Assembly: GCF_031846445.1 (NCBI RefSeq)
Contig: NZ_JAVRHR010000001.1
Span: forward strand, 930,001-994,000
Length of the DNA stretch: 64,000 nt
Direction of reading: 5' to 3'
Source: Croceitalea rosinachiae
GTDB lineage: Bacteria; Bacteroidota; Bacteroidia; Flavobacteriales; Flavobacteriaceae
Positions within the stretch are counted from its first letter, which is position 1, and each line of letters starts with the position of its first letter. Positions 27,065 through 36,014 of the stretch are shown piece after piece. A program made the translations under genes and the position numbers. The notes under the pieces are model-generated. The model made no database searches. It worked only from the letters and a program-made list of their open reading frames with translations, and was not told the origin of the DNA.

Positions 27065-27085
27065 AAAGCGGTTTAAGACCGTTTT
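27065..27085 (-). terminator. possible terminator after the methyltransferase gene
   Basis: AAAGCGGT (27065-27072) pairs with ACCGTTTT (27078-27085), including one G-T pair, around a five-base loop, 56 bases beyond the stop at 27141. The T tract on the minus strand is short. The rest of the 224-base gap 26917-27140 is AT-rich and shows nothing else. Confidence 0.35.
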
Positions 27086-27140
27086 GAAAACTTTGTAAGG
27101 CTTTATATATCCTGTGTCATGAAAATAGCAATAAGCTTAG

Positions 27141-27971
27141 TTAATTGCTTTTTTTAAGGATATAGATATGAGAAGAGTATTCTTTTGTTTTTTTTGCCCT
27201 TAAATTAGATTTTAGTCCAGTCAAAAACGCTTTGAAAATATTTTGGCTGCCTTTTTTATATTTTTCTGATAATAGCGAAACATAAAAAGAATCAAACAGC
27301 ATTGGTTTAATCGAAACCAATTTCATATGATTCTTTTGAAAAAGTTTTTCTATAGCTGTTTTCGAAAAATGCCAAAGGTGGCGTGGCACATCATAAGCTG
27401 CCCAAAACTTTCCATAATGTAGGGCATCATATGATTTAAAATTAGGAACTGCAATAACCAAAGTTCCATTTTCATTCAACAATTGACAAATACGTTCTAT
27501 ATCTCCTTCTAAATCTGCAAGATGTTCCAATACATGCCATAAGGTTATTACATCATATTTTTCTCCTTCTACTTCTTTTAATGATGGCAAAAGTTGTATT
27601 CCTTTTTCCGAGGCTTTTTGTTTTGCCAATTCATTGGGTTCAATTCCAGTAGTTTTCCAACCCGCATTTTTAGCAACAACTAAAAAATCTGCAGTGCCCG
27701 CACCAATATCCAAAACTGTTTTTTCGGCACTATAAAATGATTCGATTAGGTTTAGCTTCTTTCTTAAACTGTAATTTTTAACAAGGTGATACAGTTTGTC
27801 AACTATAGACTTTTTAGAATCGGTGTGCGATATATAGACTTCGCTCTGATAATATGATTTTAGGCTTTTAGGCTTTGGTTTTGTGATGAGCATGTCAAAA
27901 GCCTCATCATAATACAATTCAAAAACCTCATTAGAAATAGAAAAGTCCTTAGTTTTTAAATACAACTTCAT
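27141..27971 (-). CDS. class I SAM-dependent methyltransferase
   Basis: A 276-residue protein of the Methyltransf_23 type. Motif I is VLDIGAGTADFLVVAKNAG (near residue 85), with TTGIEPNELA as the acidic loop, DVITLWHVLEHLADLEG as motif II, and NENGTLVIAVPNFKSYD as motif III. DVPRHLWHFSKTAIEKLF follows, which is frequent in methyltransferases acting on sugars or lipids. Substrate unknown. It overlaps the upstream lipoprotein gene by 23 bases. Confidence 0.85.
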   Translation of the reverse strand: MKLYLKTKDFSISNEVFELYYDEAFDMLITKPKPKSLKSYYQSEVYISHTDSKKSIVDKLYHLVKNYSLRKKLNLIESFYSAEKTVLDIGAGTADFLVVAKNAGWKTTGIEPNELAKQKASEKGIQLLPSLKEVEGEKYDVITLWHVLEHLADLEGDIERICQLLNENGTLVIAVPNFKSYDALHYGKFWAAYDVPRHLWHFSKTAIEKLFQKNHMKLVSIKPMLFDSFYVSLLSEKYKKGSQNIFKAFLTGLKSNLRAKKTKEYSSHIYILKKSN

Positions 27972-28509
27972 TGTAATTATGGGTAGAAAGGTATTCGTTT
28001 TTCAATGCCCGAAGATACGGCAAAACTATATCCCTTGAATCTGAATCTTCATGCAAGCAATCTTTTTCTTCATCACTAAAAACTTCTACAGCAATATACC
28101 ATTGCCCATTTCTTAATATGGTTGTGTCTTCATTGGCAGCATAAGTTTCAAAATCTTCATTTTGTAAAGTCGCATTTGCTGCCACATCAAAAACCAATGG
28201 AATCAAATTGACTGCTTTATTTTGTTTCTCAACCTCATAAAAAGAAAAGAAAAACTCTTTTTCTCCTACTTTAAAAGGAACTTGTACATCCACATAATAA
28301 TCTTCAAGGTCATATTTTATGTTCACATACTCATAAAACTGATTCGCCTCTTTAGGGTCTTCAAAAATAAAAGTGGTTTTCTTAGGAAGCCCTCTTTTAA
28401 AACGTTTGCCTCTTACAACTTTATAATCTGAAATGTTCGGGGCTATCCTTATGGGGATGCAAGAATGAAGAAACAGCAATCCTAAAAAAATACAGAAGAA
28501 TTTTCTCAT
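27949..28509 (-). CDS. small lipoprotein of unknown function
   Basis: About 186 residues started at 28509 (MRKFFCIFLGLLFLHSCIP; lipobox L-H-S-C). A start 12 codons upstream is possible, but the signal peptide then begins internally. The mature part has basic KRFKRGLPKK, an aromatic-rich core (EKEFFFSFYEVEKQN) and an acidic C-terminal third. I do not recognise a family. It lies between mnmG and the methyltransferase gene on the same strand, with a parS-like palindrome in the 78-base gap to mnmG. Confidence 0.7.
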   Translation of the reverse strand: MRKFFCIFLGLLFLHSCIPIRIAPNISDYKVVRGKRFKRGLPKKTTFIFEDPKEANQFYEYVNIKYDLEDYYVDVQVPFKVGEKEFFFSFYEVEKQNKAVNLIPLVFDVAANATLQNEDFETYAANEDTTILRNGQWYIAVEVFSDEEKDCLHEDSDSRDIVLPYLRALKNEYLSTHNYNEVVFKN

Positions 28510-28562
28510 TTTTGGTTTTGATTTAGTCGGAAATATCAGAATCAAAAACTAAGCCAAAAAAA

Positions 28563-28578
28563 TGTTCCACGTGGAACA
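28563..28578. other. parS-like ParB-binding palindrome, site 1
   Basis: A perfect 16-base palindrome TGTTCCACGTGGAACA lies in the gap just beyond the mnmG stop codon. It matches the chromosomal parS element (consensus TGTTTCACGTGAAACA; the CC/GG form is used by several bacteria, e.g. Myxococcus). A second copy lies on the other side of mnmG at 30465-30484. Confidence 0.75.
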
Positions 28579-28587
28579 AAGAGAATT

Positions 28588-30456
28588 TTATCTTCCCAGA
28601 AACACGAGCAATACACTTATATCGGAAGGAGATACTCCGCTAATTCGAGAAGCTTGAGAAATAGTAACAGGGCGAATATGTTCAAGCTTTTCCCTTGCCT
28701 CATAAGACAATGATTTCAATTTAGAATAATCAAAACCATCTGGAATTTTAATATTCTCAAGCCTTAAAAGCTTATCGGCATTGTTTTTCTCCTTGGCAAT
28801 ATATCCGGAATATTTCACCTGGATTTCTGTTTGCTCTAAAACCTCAGTGTCTAAATTATTGTCATTGACAAAAGCAGAAACAGCATCTAATCTGAGCATG
28901 TGCTCCATGGTTACTTTTGGTCTTGAAAAGACCTTGAACATTTTATCAGATTGTTTTACGCTTGCCGATGAAACTTCATCTAAAATAGGATTCATCTCTT
29001 CAGGAGTATAACTTGTATTCCTAAAAAACTCAACAAACTTATCTGAGTTTTTTAGTTTTTCCTCCATCCGATCCAAACGTTTTTTGCTTGCTAATCCTAA
29101 TTCATAACTTCTAGGAGTCAATCTTAAATCAGCATTATCTTGACGTAGCAAGGTTCGATATTCGGCACGAGAAGTAAACATACGATAAGGTTCCTCTGTG
29201 CCTTTTGTAATCAAATCATCTATCAAAACCCCAATATATGCCTCATCTCTTTTTAAGACAAAAGGTGCTGCCTCATTTATTTTTAAATGTGCATTTATGC
29301 CCGCCATCAAGCCTTGAGAAGCAGCTTCTTCATAACCCGTAGTTCCGTTTATTTGACCAGCAAAATATAAGTTCTCAACTAGCTTTGTTTCTAAAGTGTG
29401 CTTTAATTGTGTTGGTGGAAAATAATCATATTCGATAGCATACCCTGGCCTGAAGAACTTTACATTTTCAAACCCTACTACAGATTTTAATGCTTTGTAC
29501 TGAACATCTTCTGGCAATGAAGTTGAGAATCCATTCACATAGACTTCAACCGTATGCCACCCTTCTGGTTCAACGAAAATCTGATGCGCATCTTTATCAG
29601 CAAACCTATTAATCTTATCTTCTATTGAAGGACAATACCTTGGACCTATACTTTTTATCCTTCCATTGAACATTGGAGAACGGTCAAAACCTTCCCGCAA
29701 AACATCATGCACCAAAGCACTCGTATGTGTCATATGACAATCCCGTTGTTCTTTTAGTTTTTGAGTATCTAAATAAGAGAACTTCTCAGGATTTACATCT
29801 CCGGGCTGCACAATCATTTTAGAATAATCAAGAGATCTACCATCTACCCTAGGTGGAGTTCCAGTCTTCATACGTCCGCTGTCGAAGCCAAAATCCGTGA
29901 GCTGTTCTGTTATGCCTGTAGCTGCCTTTTCACCTGCACGACCTCCGCCAAATTGTTTTTCACCAATATGAATTAAGCCATTTAAAAAAGTGCCGTTGGT
30001 CAATACAACCGCTTTTGCCCTTATATCAATTCCTAAAGAAGTTCTTACACCAACCACCACGTTATCATCAACCAATAATCCAGAAACCATCTCTTGATAA
30101 AAATCTGCATTTGGTGTACGTTCCAATGCCAAGCGCCATTCTTCTGCAAACCGCATTCTATCATTCTGCGCTCTTGGGCTCCACATTGCAGGTCCCTTAG
30201 ATTTATTCAGCATCTTAAACTGTATCGCAGATTTGTCGGTTATAATTCCACTATAACCACCCAGTGCATCAATTTCGCGCACTATTTGACCTTTTGCGAT
30301 CCCACCCATTGCAGGGTTACAAGACATCTGTCCTATAGTCTGTAGATTCATGGTTACTAAAAGCGTTTTGGAGCCCATATTGGCCGCTGCTGCAACTGCT
30401 TCTGCTCCTGCATGACCACCTCCAACTACTATAACATCGTATTCCTTTTCAAACAT
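28588..30456 (-). CDS. mnmG: tRNA uridine-5-carboxymethylaminomethyl modification enzyme MnmG (GidA)
   Basis: A 622-residue protein of full length. DVIVVGGGHAGAEAVAAAA is the FAD-binding loop, followed by MSCNPAMGGIAKGQIVREID with the conserved Cys. GRMKTGTPPRVDGRSLDYS, FAGQINGTTGYEEAASQGL and MFTSRAEYRTLLRQDNADLR are all hallmark blocks. The C-terminal helical domain ends with RISGVSPSDISVLLVFL. With MnmE it installs the cmnm5 group at U34 of certain tRNAs. The gene is often near the replication origin, which fits the parS-like sites on either side. It begins 6 bases after ybeY. Confidence 0.98.
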   Translation of the reverse strand: MFEKEYDVIVVGGGHAGAEAVAAAANMGSKTLLVTMNLQTIGQMSCNPAMGGIAKGQIVREIDALGGYSGIITDKSAIQFKMLNKSKGPAMWSPRAQNDRMRFAEEWRLALERTPNADFYQEMVSGLLVDDNVVVGVRTSLGIDIRAKAVVLTNGTFLNGLIHIGEKQFGGGRAGEKAATGITEQLTDFGFDSGRMKTGTPPRVDGRSLDYSKMIVQPGDVNPEKFSYLDTQKLKEQRDCHMTHTSALVHDVLREGFDRSPMFNGRIKSIGPRYCPSIEDKINRFADKDAHQIFVEPEGWHTVEVYVNGFSTSLPEDVQYKALKSVVGFENVKFFRPGYAIEYDYFPPTQLKHTLETKLVENLYFAGQINGTTGYEEAASQGLMAGINAHLKINEAAPFVLKRDEAYIGVLIDDLITKGTEEPYRMFTSRAEYRTLLRQDNADLRLTPRSYELGLASKKRLDRMEEKLKNSDKFVEFFRNTSYTPEEMNPILDEVSSASVKQSDKMFKVFSRPKVTMEHMLRLDAVSAFVNDNNLDTEVLEQTEIQVKYSGYIAKEKNNADKLLRLENIKIPDGFDYSKLKSLSYEAREKLEHIRPVTISQASRISGVSPSDISVLLVFLGR

Positions 30457-30462
30457 AACTTC

Positions 30463-30885
30463 CTATTGTTCCACGTGGAACAATTCCATCATTTCGTTCT
30501 CTTTACTTTTCATTAAGGTCTGCTCCTCTTCGGCTTTATCATTGTATCCTAAAAGATGCAAAACACCGTGGCTCATAACCCTCTGAAGTTCGACTGCAAA
30601 CCCAACTTCGTACTTAGCTGCATTTTCAATTACCCTTTCGATGGAGATGAAAATATCACCAGAAATTGTATTACCTTCTACATAATCAAAAGTGATAATA
30701 TCCGTGAATGTGTCATGACCTAAATACTGCTCATTCACATTGAGCAAATACGTATCATTACAAAAAATATAATTAAGCTCGCCAAGAACAGCCTTCTCCT
30801 TTGCAATAATTCTACTTATCCAATCGGAATAACCTTCTTCAACATCAAGCTTAAAATCAGTCTCGTAATGAAATTCAATCTTCAT
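30463..30885 (-). CDS. ybeY: endoribonuclease YbeY (rRNA maturation factor)
   Basis: A 140-residue protein of family length. The YLGHDTFTDIITFDYVEG block and the Zn motif SHGVLHLLGYNDKAEEE are present. The usual H-x3-H-x5-H becomes H-x3-H-x5-D here: the third ligand is Asp, a variation I believe is common in Bacteroidota. It processes the 3' end of 16S rRNA and aids ribosome quality control. The final residues F-H-V-E-Q are encoded by a parS-like palindrome. It overlaps the DUF4175 gene by 11 bases and is followed by mnmG after 6 bases. Confidence 0.93.
   Translation of the reverse strand: MKIEFHYETDFKLDVEEGYSDWISRIIAKEKAVLGELNYIFCNDTYLLNVNEQYLGHDTFTDIITFDYVEGNTISGDIFISIERVIENAAKYEVGFAVELQRVMSHGVLHLLGYNDKAEEEQTLMKSKENEMMELFHVEQ
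30465..30484. other. parS-like ParB-binding palindrome, site 2, inside the end of ybeY
   Basis: ATTGTTCCACGTGGAACAAT is a perfect 20-base palindrome with the parS core. It overlaps the last codons and stop of ybeY (reading L-F-H-V-E-Q-stop) and sits just before the mnmG start. The core is identical to the site at 28563-28578. Confidence 0.78.
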
Positions 30886-33800
30886 TTTCGAAATATCGCT
30901 TCACCTTCTTTTGGTAATTTTGGCGCAAAGGTAACGCTTGTCGATTTAAAATTTCAATAGTGTTGCTTTTGTTCTCAAGCAATGAAGGTTTTGTAGTTAT
31001 AGGGTTCTGAAATTGATTGTTATTTGTCTTGCTTTCCCTTTCTTTTTTCTTCCCCTGTTTTAAAGCTGCATTTTCTAATTTTAGCAGCTGTTGTTGAATG
31101 GTATTCATCTTGCTTATTGTTCGCTGCGTGATACCATTTTCCAATAACTCATTTTCGAAATTTTCCATTTGACGGACCAGTTTTTTAGCTAAATCTTGTT
31201 TGTCCTTCCTAAGAATGTTCTTTAACTGCTCCTCCAACTTCTGTCGAATTACTTGTTGTTCTTTATATATTTCATACAGCTCTTTTAATTCTACCTCAGA
31301 AGGTCCATTCCCTTTGCCTCCTTTAGCATTGACGTTCTGGCCTTCCCCACTTTTTTCGCCAGCTGTTCCGCCACTTTGCCCGTCTTCATTCTTGCCTTCA
31401 CTTCCAGAATTTCCATCTTCTCCAGATTTACCATTCTTGCCCTCCTTACCGTCTTTGCCTTTCTGCCCTTGGCCTTCTTTACCCTCTTTTCCCAGTTGCC
31501 CCTTTTGACCAATTTCTCCTTTTTTGCCAGCTTGTTCCATCCTTTCTTGCAAAGATTCTTGCCCTTCAATAATATCCGGCAATTGAAACCCGTCTCCTTG
31601 ACCTTGTCCCTGTCCTGGCTGCATGCTTTGTTGCATATTATCCAATAAATTAGCTAGAAAGTCCGCCAAACTATTTGAAGCAGTTAATACATATTGTTGA
31701 TACGACGCACCCTGATAGATCTGATTGTCCGCAATACTTTCTAATGACTTGTCTATATTATAATATACTTCGGTAATCTGTTCATTGACAAATTCTGAGA
31801 GTTCTGCCCTACGTAGTGATAATGCAAAAAGGCTATCATCTACATGCTCAAACAAACCTCTTAGTTCTTTTTGCTCTCGAACCGTCGTCGAAAATTGTTC
31901 TATTTCTCCATCAGACTCTTGAATCTTATCAAAAAGGTTTTCTTGTTTAAAAGAGAATGTTATTAAATTATCTAAGATTTGCCGAAGCATTTCGGCATCT
32001 TCAGTAATCGTTGAACCACCTCCAGATGACGAAGCACTTTGCTGCAAGCTCTCGCTCATCTCTTTCATTTTCTGAGCTGCAGATTTTTGTTTTTGCTTAG
32101 CTCTATTACCAGCTTCTTGCCTTTCGTTATCCTCCGAAGGTTCTTGCAAACCTTTCTGCTTGTTTATTTGCTCTAAAGCATCTTTCTGATCTTGCTTTAC
32201 CCCATCTTGCTTTTGGGGACTAAGATCTAAATCCAAAGGCTTTTTTAAATCTTGATTATCTTTTTTAAGTTCATCTAGCTCCTTTGACAATTCATTAAAT
32301 TCATTATTCAATTTTTCCTGTTCATTTTTAGATTCTTCTTCTTCGGAAAGTGCCTTCTGCTCTTCAGATAATTTTTCTAACTCCTTTGAAAGTTGCGAAG
32401 CCTTTTCGGTAACATAATACCTTTTGGTCAGCTCCAACAACTGTTCTAAACTACGTTCGCTATTACTTTGCTTTTTGCCTAGTTCCTCAAGTTTCTTTTT
32501 TAATTCTTCTTTTTCTATTTTATCAGCAATCTTATTGAGCTCTTCAAGAAGTTTTTTATTCTTTGAAGCTTCCTTTTCCTGGCGTTCTAAACGTTCTTGT
32601 AAGAGTAGATTCAATTCATCATTCTTACCCCTTTTATTAAGGTTATCTTTAAGTTGCTTACTAAACTTTTCCATCATAGATTCTTGCTGTTCTTGTTTTT
32701 GCAAAAAATCTTTGATTTGGTTCTGGTCATTAAACTCTAGATTGGTATTTTCCTTCTGTTTATCGTTAATTTCTTTTAACGCTTCTTTTTGCTCCTTAAA
32801 ATTTTCCAAAGACTTATCTAAATTCTGAAGAATGGACTGTTGCGCATCTAACTCTTTCTCTTTCAACTGGTTATCATCTAAAACAGAAATGCTGAACACT
32901 TGGCTTTTCACCGATTTTCCATTTCGTAAACCATCATTGTCGAAAGCTTCAAAATACAGTTCATAGTCCTTACCCGTTTCCAATTCCACTCCTGAGGGAA
33001 AGGTGTAATAAAACTGTTCTATAGTATTATTGGTGACCACCAACAACAAGTTTATGAAGTCATCTGGGTTTCCCTTGGGATAATAAACCATTCTTATTTT
33101 AGATAGCTTAATGTCATCAGAAGCTATTCCTGAATAATAAGAAAGATTAGGATCTAATGAATCTAAAGTTTGCTCAACCTTAAGGGTCGGATACGCATCT
33201 TTCACCACATCTATTTGATAACCCAAGGTTTCGTAATTATTGACATTATCATTGCTTGTTGCCAATTCATAATTCAAATTGTTATAAATTGACTTTGAAA
33301 AAACAAATTCGTCGGTGTTCTTGACAAAGCCAATAACCGTGTCATTGGCTACAAAATCTATCGCATCTGTATGAACTCCTTTGATGTTCCATGAAACACG
33401 AGTGCCTTCGGGTACTGTGGTATTTCCTGTACCTTTAAGACGCTCATTTTGCTTCCCTAAATACCTAGGGTAGTTCAATACCATTTCAAAACCCTGAATC
33501 GCAGGAACCTTGCCTACATTTAGGCTATACGTTCTAGAATCAAAACCATTGGCGGTAAAATAAAACGCTGTAGATTCTAAAGGCGGTTGAAACTTGTACA
33601 AAAATACTCCCTTACTTTTTTGCATCAACAATTCTCCGCCATCGATTACAATAGAAATATCCTCAGGCTTAATTTTTCCTTCCGTATTTAGTTCTAATGT
33701 GAGGGTTTGATCTTCAAGAAGGTTTAAATCTTCATTCAGCAAGACAAATGAAAACGGGGCAGGTGGCTCATAAGCCACATCATAATTAATCACCCTGTTA

Positions 33801-34339
33801 TATGAGCCAAAAAATTCTGAAATGTCGCCAGAAACCCATAGTGCACCAACAACTAAAATCGGTACCAAGACATACTTTGCATATTTCAAATTCTCTTTAA
33901 AATCAACCGCCTTTGCAAACGGAATGGGTTTCATCTCTTCCGAACGCTGTTCAATTGCAGCCAACAATAAACCAGATTCTTTGTTGTTTTCTGCCAAATC
34001 CAGAAGGTTGACCAACTTATCATCAACATTCGAAAAATGTTTGCCTATTAAAAGTGAAGCTTGGCGATTTGTAATCCCATTTTTAACCCTAAACAAATAA
34101 AATAAGGGAACCAAAATGTAGCGATAAAACAAAAAGAGCTCTATCAGAATAAAGGCTAAAAGCAGTGCCAACCTTGCAGTTGTTCCTAGCCATAAAAAAT
34201 ATTCAACTGTGGTTATGGTTAAGAAAAACAATAACCCTAAGGTTAAGAATAGCAATACGCCCTTTACTAGAAGCTTAGAATAATACTTTCTGGTAAAGGC
34301 GTTTAACTTACCTAAAATGGTCTCAAAACTGCTCAACAT
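30875..34339 (-). CDS. DUF4175 family large envelope protein with collagen-like tract
   Basis: An 1154-residue protein. Two or three membrane spans lie in the first 85 residues (VKGVLLFLTLGLLFFLTITTV, ARLALLLAFILIELFLF) and one near 155-170. Next comes a long beta-rich periplasmic part (about 190-500), then a highly charged Lys/Glu/Gln coiled coil (about 500-800). Around residues 930-985 stands a Gly-x-x tract (GQKGQLGKEGKEGQG, GKDGKEGKNGKSGEDG), followed by more coiled coil. It belongs to DUF4175, conserved in Bacteroidota and unstudied as far as I know. It heads the minus-strand run ybeY, mnmG, lipoprotein and methyltransferase, and is divergent from gltX. Confidence 0.85.
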   Translation of the reverse strand: MLSSFETILGKLNAFTRKYYSKLLVKGVLLFLTLGLLFFLTITTVEYFLWLGTTARLALLLAFILIELFLFYRYILVPLFYLFRVKNGITNRQASLLIGKHFSNVDDKLVNLLDLAENNKESGLLLAAIEQRSEEMKPIPFAKAVDFKENLKYAKYVLVPILVVGALWVSGDISEFFGSYNRVINYDVAYEPPAPFSFVLLNEDLNLLEDQTLTLELNTEGKIKPEDISIVIDGGELLMQKSKGVFLYKFQPPLESTAFYFTANGFDSRTYSLNVGKVPAIQGFEMVLNYPRYLGKQNERLKGTGNTTVPEGTRVSWNIKGVHTDAIDFVANDTVIGFVKNTDEFVFSKSIYNNLNYELATSNDNVNNYETLGYQIDVVKDAYPTLKVEQTLDSLDPNLSYYSGIASDDIKLSKIRMVYYPKGNPDDFINLLLVVTNNTIEQFYYTFPSGVELETGKDYELYFEAFDNDGLRNGKSVKSQVFSISVLDDNQLKEKELDAQQSILQNLDKSLENFKEQKEALKEINDKQKENTNLEFNDQNQIKDFLQKQEQQESMMEKFSKQLKDNLNKRGKNDELNLLLQERLERQEKEASKNKKLLEELNKIADKIEKEELKKKLEELGKKQSNSERSLEQLLELTKRYYVTEKASQLSKELEKLSEEQKALSEEEESKNEQEKLNNEFNELSKELDELKKDNQDLKKPLDLDLSPQKQDGVKQDQKDALEQINKQKGLQEPSEDNERQEAGNRAKQKQKSAAQKMKEMSESLQQSASSSGGGSTITEDAEMLRQILDNLITFSFKQENLFDKIQESDGEIEQFSTTVREQKELRGLFEHVDDSLFALSLRRAELSEFVNEQITEVYYNIDKSLESIADNQIYQGASYQQYVLTASNSLADFLANLLDNMQQSMQPGQGQGQGDGFQLPDIIEGQESLQERMEQAGKKGEIGQKGQLGKEGKEGQGQKGKDGKEGKNGKSGEDGNSGSEGKNEDGQSGGTAGEKSGEGQNVNAKGGKGNGPSEVELKELYEIYKEQQVIRQKLEEQLKNILRKDKQDLAKKLVRQMENFENELLENGITQRTISKMNTIQQQLLKLENAALKQGKKKERESKTNNNQFQNPITTKPSLLENKSNTIEILNRQALPLRQNYQKKVKRYFENED

Positions 34340-34450
34340 CTATTGATTTACAACCAAGATAGCCCGAAGCACCAAAAATTATAGAAAACATTTTGTTAAA
34401 AACGCCATATAGCCCCCTTTAATCGGTTTCTATATGCCTAACACAAATAC

Positions 34451-34458
34451 TATCTTTG
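34451..34458 (+). promoter_or_regulatory. -7 element for gltX
   Basis: TATCTTTG matches TAnnTTTG exactly, 17 bases before the ATG at 34476. No TTG is seen at the -33 distance. The remaining divergent gap (34340-34450) shows no further element that I can support. Confidence 0.4.
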
Positions 34459-34475
34459 TTGCTCAATTTTAAGCA

Positions 34476-35984
34476 ATGAGTCAAAAAGTTAGAGTCCGTT
34501 TTGCACCCAGTCCAACAGGGCCGCTTCATATTGGTGGGGTTCGCACCGCTTTGTTCAACTATTTGTTTGCAAAAAAAAACGGTGGCGATTTCGTTTTGCG
34601 AATTGAAGATACCGATCAAAATCGATATGTTGAAGGTGCGGAGGCCTATATTGTGGAAGCATTGAATTGGTGCAGAATTCCATTTGATGAAGGTGTGGAA
34701 AAAGATGGAGGCTTCGGCCCATACCGACAAAGCGAACGGAAACATCTGTATGAAAAATATGCTTTGGAGCTTATTGAAAAGGGCAAGGCTTATTATGCTT
34801 TTGATACGCCTGAGAAATTGGATTTTCACCGCAAAGATTATGAAGTCAAGGGCAAGACTTTTATTTACAACTGGCACAATCGATTAAAACTGGATAATTC
34901 GCTATCACTTTCTAATAAAGAAAGAAAAGAAAAAATAGCCTCAGGAGACCCTTATGTCATACGCTTCAAATCTCCACAAGATGAAAAGTTGAAACTTCAG
35001 GACCTCATCCGTGGCTTTATTGAAATTGACACCAATGTTCTCGATGACAAAATTCTTTTTAAAAGTGATGGTATGCCTACCTACCACTTGGCGAATATTG
35101 TAGATGACCATTTGATGCAAATCTCGCATGTAATCCGTGGAGAGGAATGGCTGCCATCATTAGCATTGCATTATTTGTTGTATGATGCCTTTGGATGGGA
35201 TACCCCCCAATTCGCACATTTACCCTTAATCATGAAACCTACTGGAAAAGGGAAATTGAGCAAACGTGATGGTGAAAAAGGTGGATTCCCGGTTTTTCCG
35301 TTGTCTTGGACTGAATCGGAAGGGTATCGTGAGGCGGGCTATTTCCCGGAAGCCGTAGTCAACTTTTTGGCTATGCTAGGCTGGAACCCAGGAACTGAAC
35401 AAGAACTATTTTCATTAGAAGAGCTTATCAAGGCTTTCAGTCTGGAACGCGTAAATAAATCTGGCGCTCGTTTTGACCCAGAAAAAACCAAATGGTACAA
35501 CCATCAATATCTACAATCAAAAACAGATGAAGAATTAGCTGGTTTGTTTCAGTCGGTGCTAGACGATAAGCAGATTCCTCTCTCCGTTCGGAATGACAAT
35601 TACGTTGCGCGAGTGGTTGGACTAATTAAAGAACGAGCAGATTTTGTATCTGATTTTTGGGAGCTGAGCAGCTACTTCTTTGAGGCCCCAAAAAGCTACG
35701 CTGAAAAACCGGTTAAAAAACAGTGGAAAGAAGAAACTCCTGCTTATCTGCAAAAAGTTGCAGAAATCATTAACAATACAGAAGACTTTAGCTCAACCAA
35801 TCTTGAAACCAAAATCAAGGCTTGGATTACTGAAAATGAACTCTCTTTTGGTAAAGTGATGGGGCCATTGCGTTTGGTCATTGTAGGGGACTTAAAAGGG
35901 CCTCACCTCTTTGATATTCTAGCAATGATAGGGAAAGAAGCTTGTTTGGAACGGATTGAGAAGGCTATTTCTGAATTAGGATAA
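34476..35984 (+). CDS. gltX: glutamyl-tRNA synthetase
   Basis: A 502-residue class I aminoacyl-tRNA synthetase of usual length. RFAPSPTGPLHIGGVRTALF contains the HIGH-type motif (HIGG), and GKLSKRDGEKGGF near residue 260 the KMSKS-type loop. FVLRIEDTDQNRYVEGAE is the glutamate-binding segment. It charges tRNA-Glu. Because glnS is also present in this window, the organism charges glutamine directly and this enzyme need not be of the non-discriminating kind. A single gene, divergent from DUF4175. Confidence 0.98.
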   Translation: MSQKVRVRFAPSPTGPLHIGGVRTALFNYLFAKKNGGDFVLRIEDTDQNRYVEGAEAYIVEALNWCRIPFDEGVEKDGGFGPYRQSERKHLYEKYALELIEKGKAYYAFDTPEKLDFHRKDYEVKGKTFIYNWHNRLKLDNSLSLSNKERKEKIASGDPYVIRFKSPQDEKLKLQDLIRGFIEIDTNVLDDKILFKSDGMPTYHLANIVDDHLMQISHVIRGEEWLPSLALHYLLYDAFGWDTPQFAHLPLIMKPTGKGKLSKRDGEKGGFPVFPLSWTESEGYREAGYFPEAVVNFLAMLGWNPGTEQELFSLEELIKAFSLERVNKSGARFDPEKTKWYNHQYLQSKTDEELAGLFQSVLDDKQIPLSVRNDNYVARVVGLIKERADFVSDFWELSSYFFEAPKSYAEKPVKKQWKEETPAYLQKVAEIINNTEDFSSTNLETKIKAWITENELSFGKVMGPLRLVIVGDLKGPHLFDILAMIGKEACLERIEKAISELG

Positions 35985-36014
35985 ATGCCAGCTAAAATTT
36001 TATTTTATCGTTAT

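Noticed and set aside
31200..31648. Plus-strand frames of 90-102 codons opposite the DUF4175 gene
   Set aside because: Pro/Phe/Ser-rich antisense reading of the Gly-x-x tract and coiled coil; no start context or family similarity.
34419..34877. Minus-strand frame of 152 codons at the start of gltX
   Set aside because: Antisense to conserved gltX motifs and overlapping its promoter; low-quality translation.
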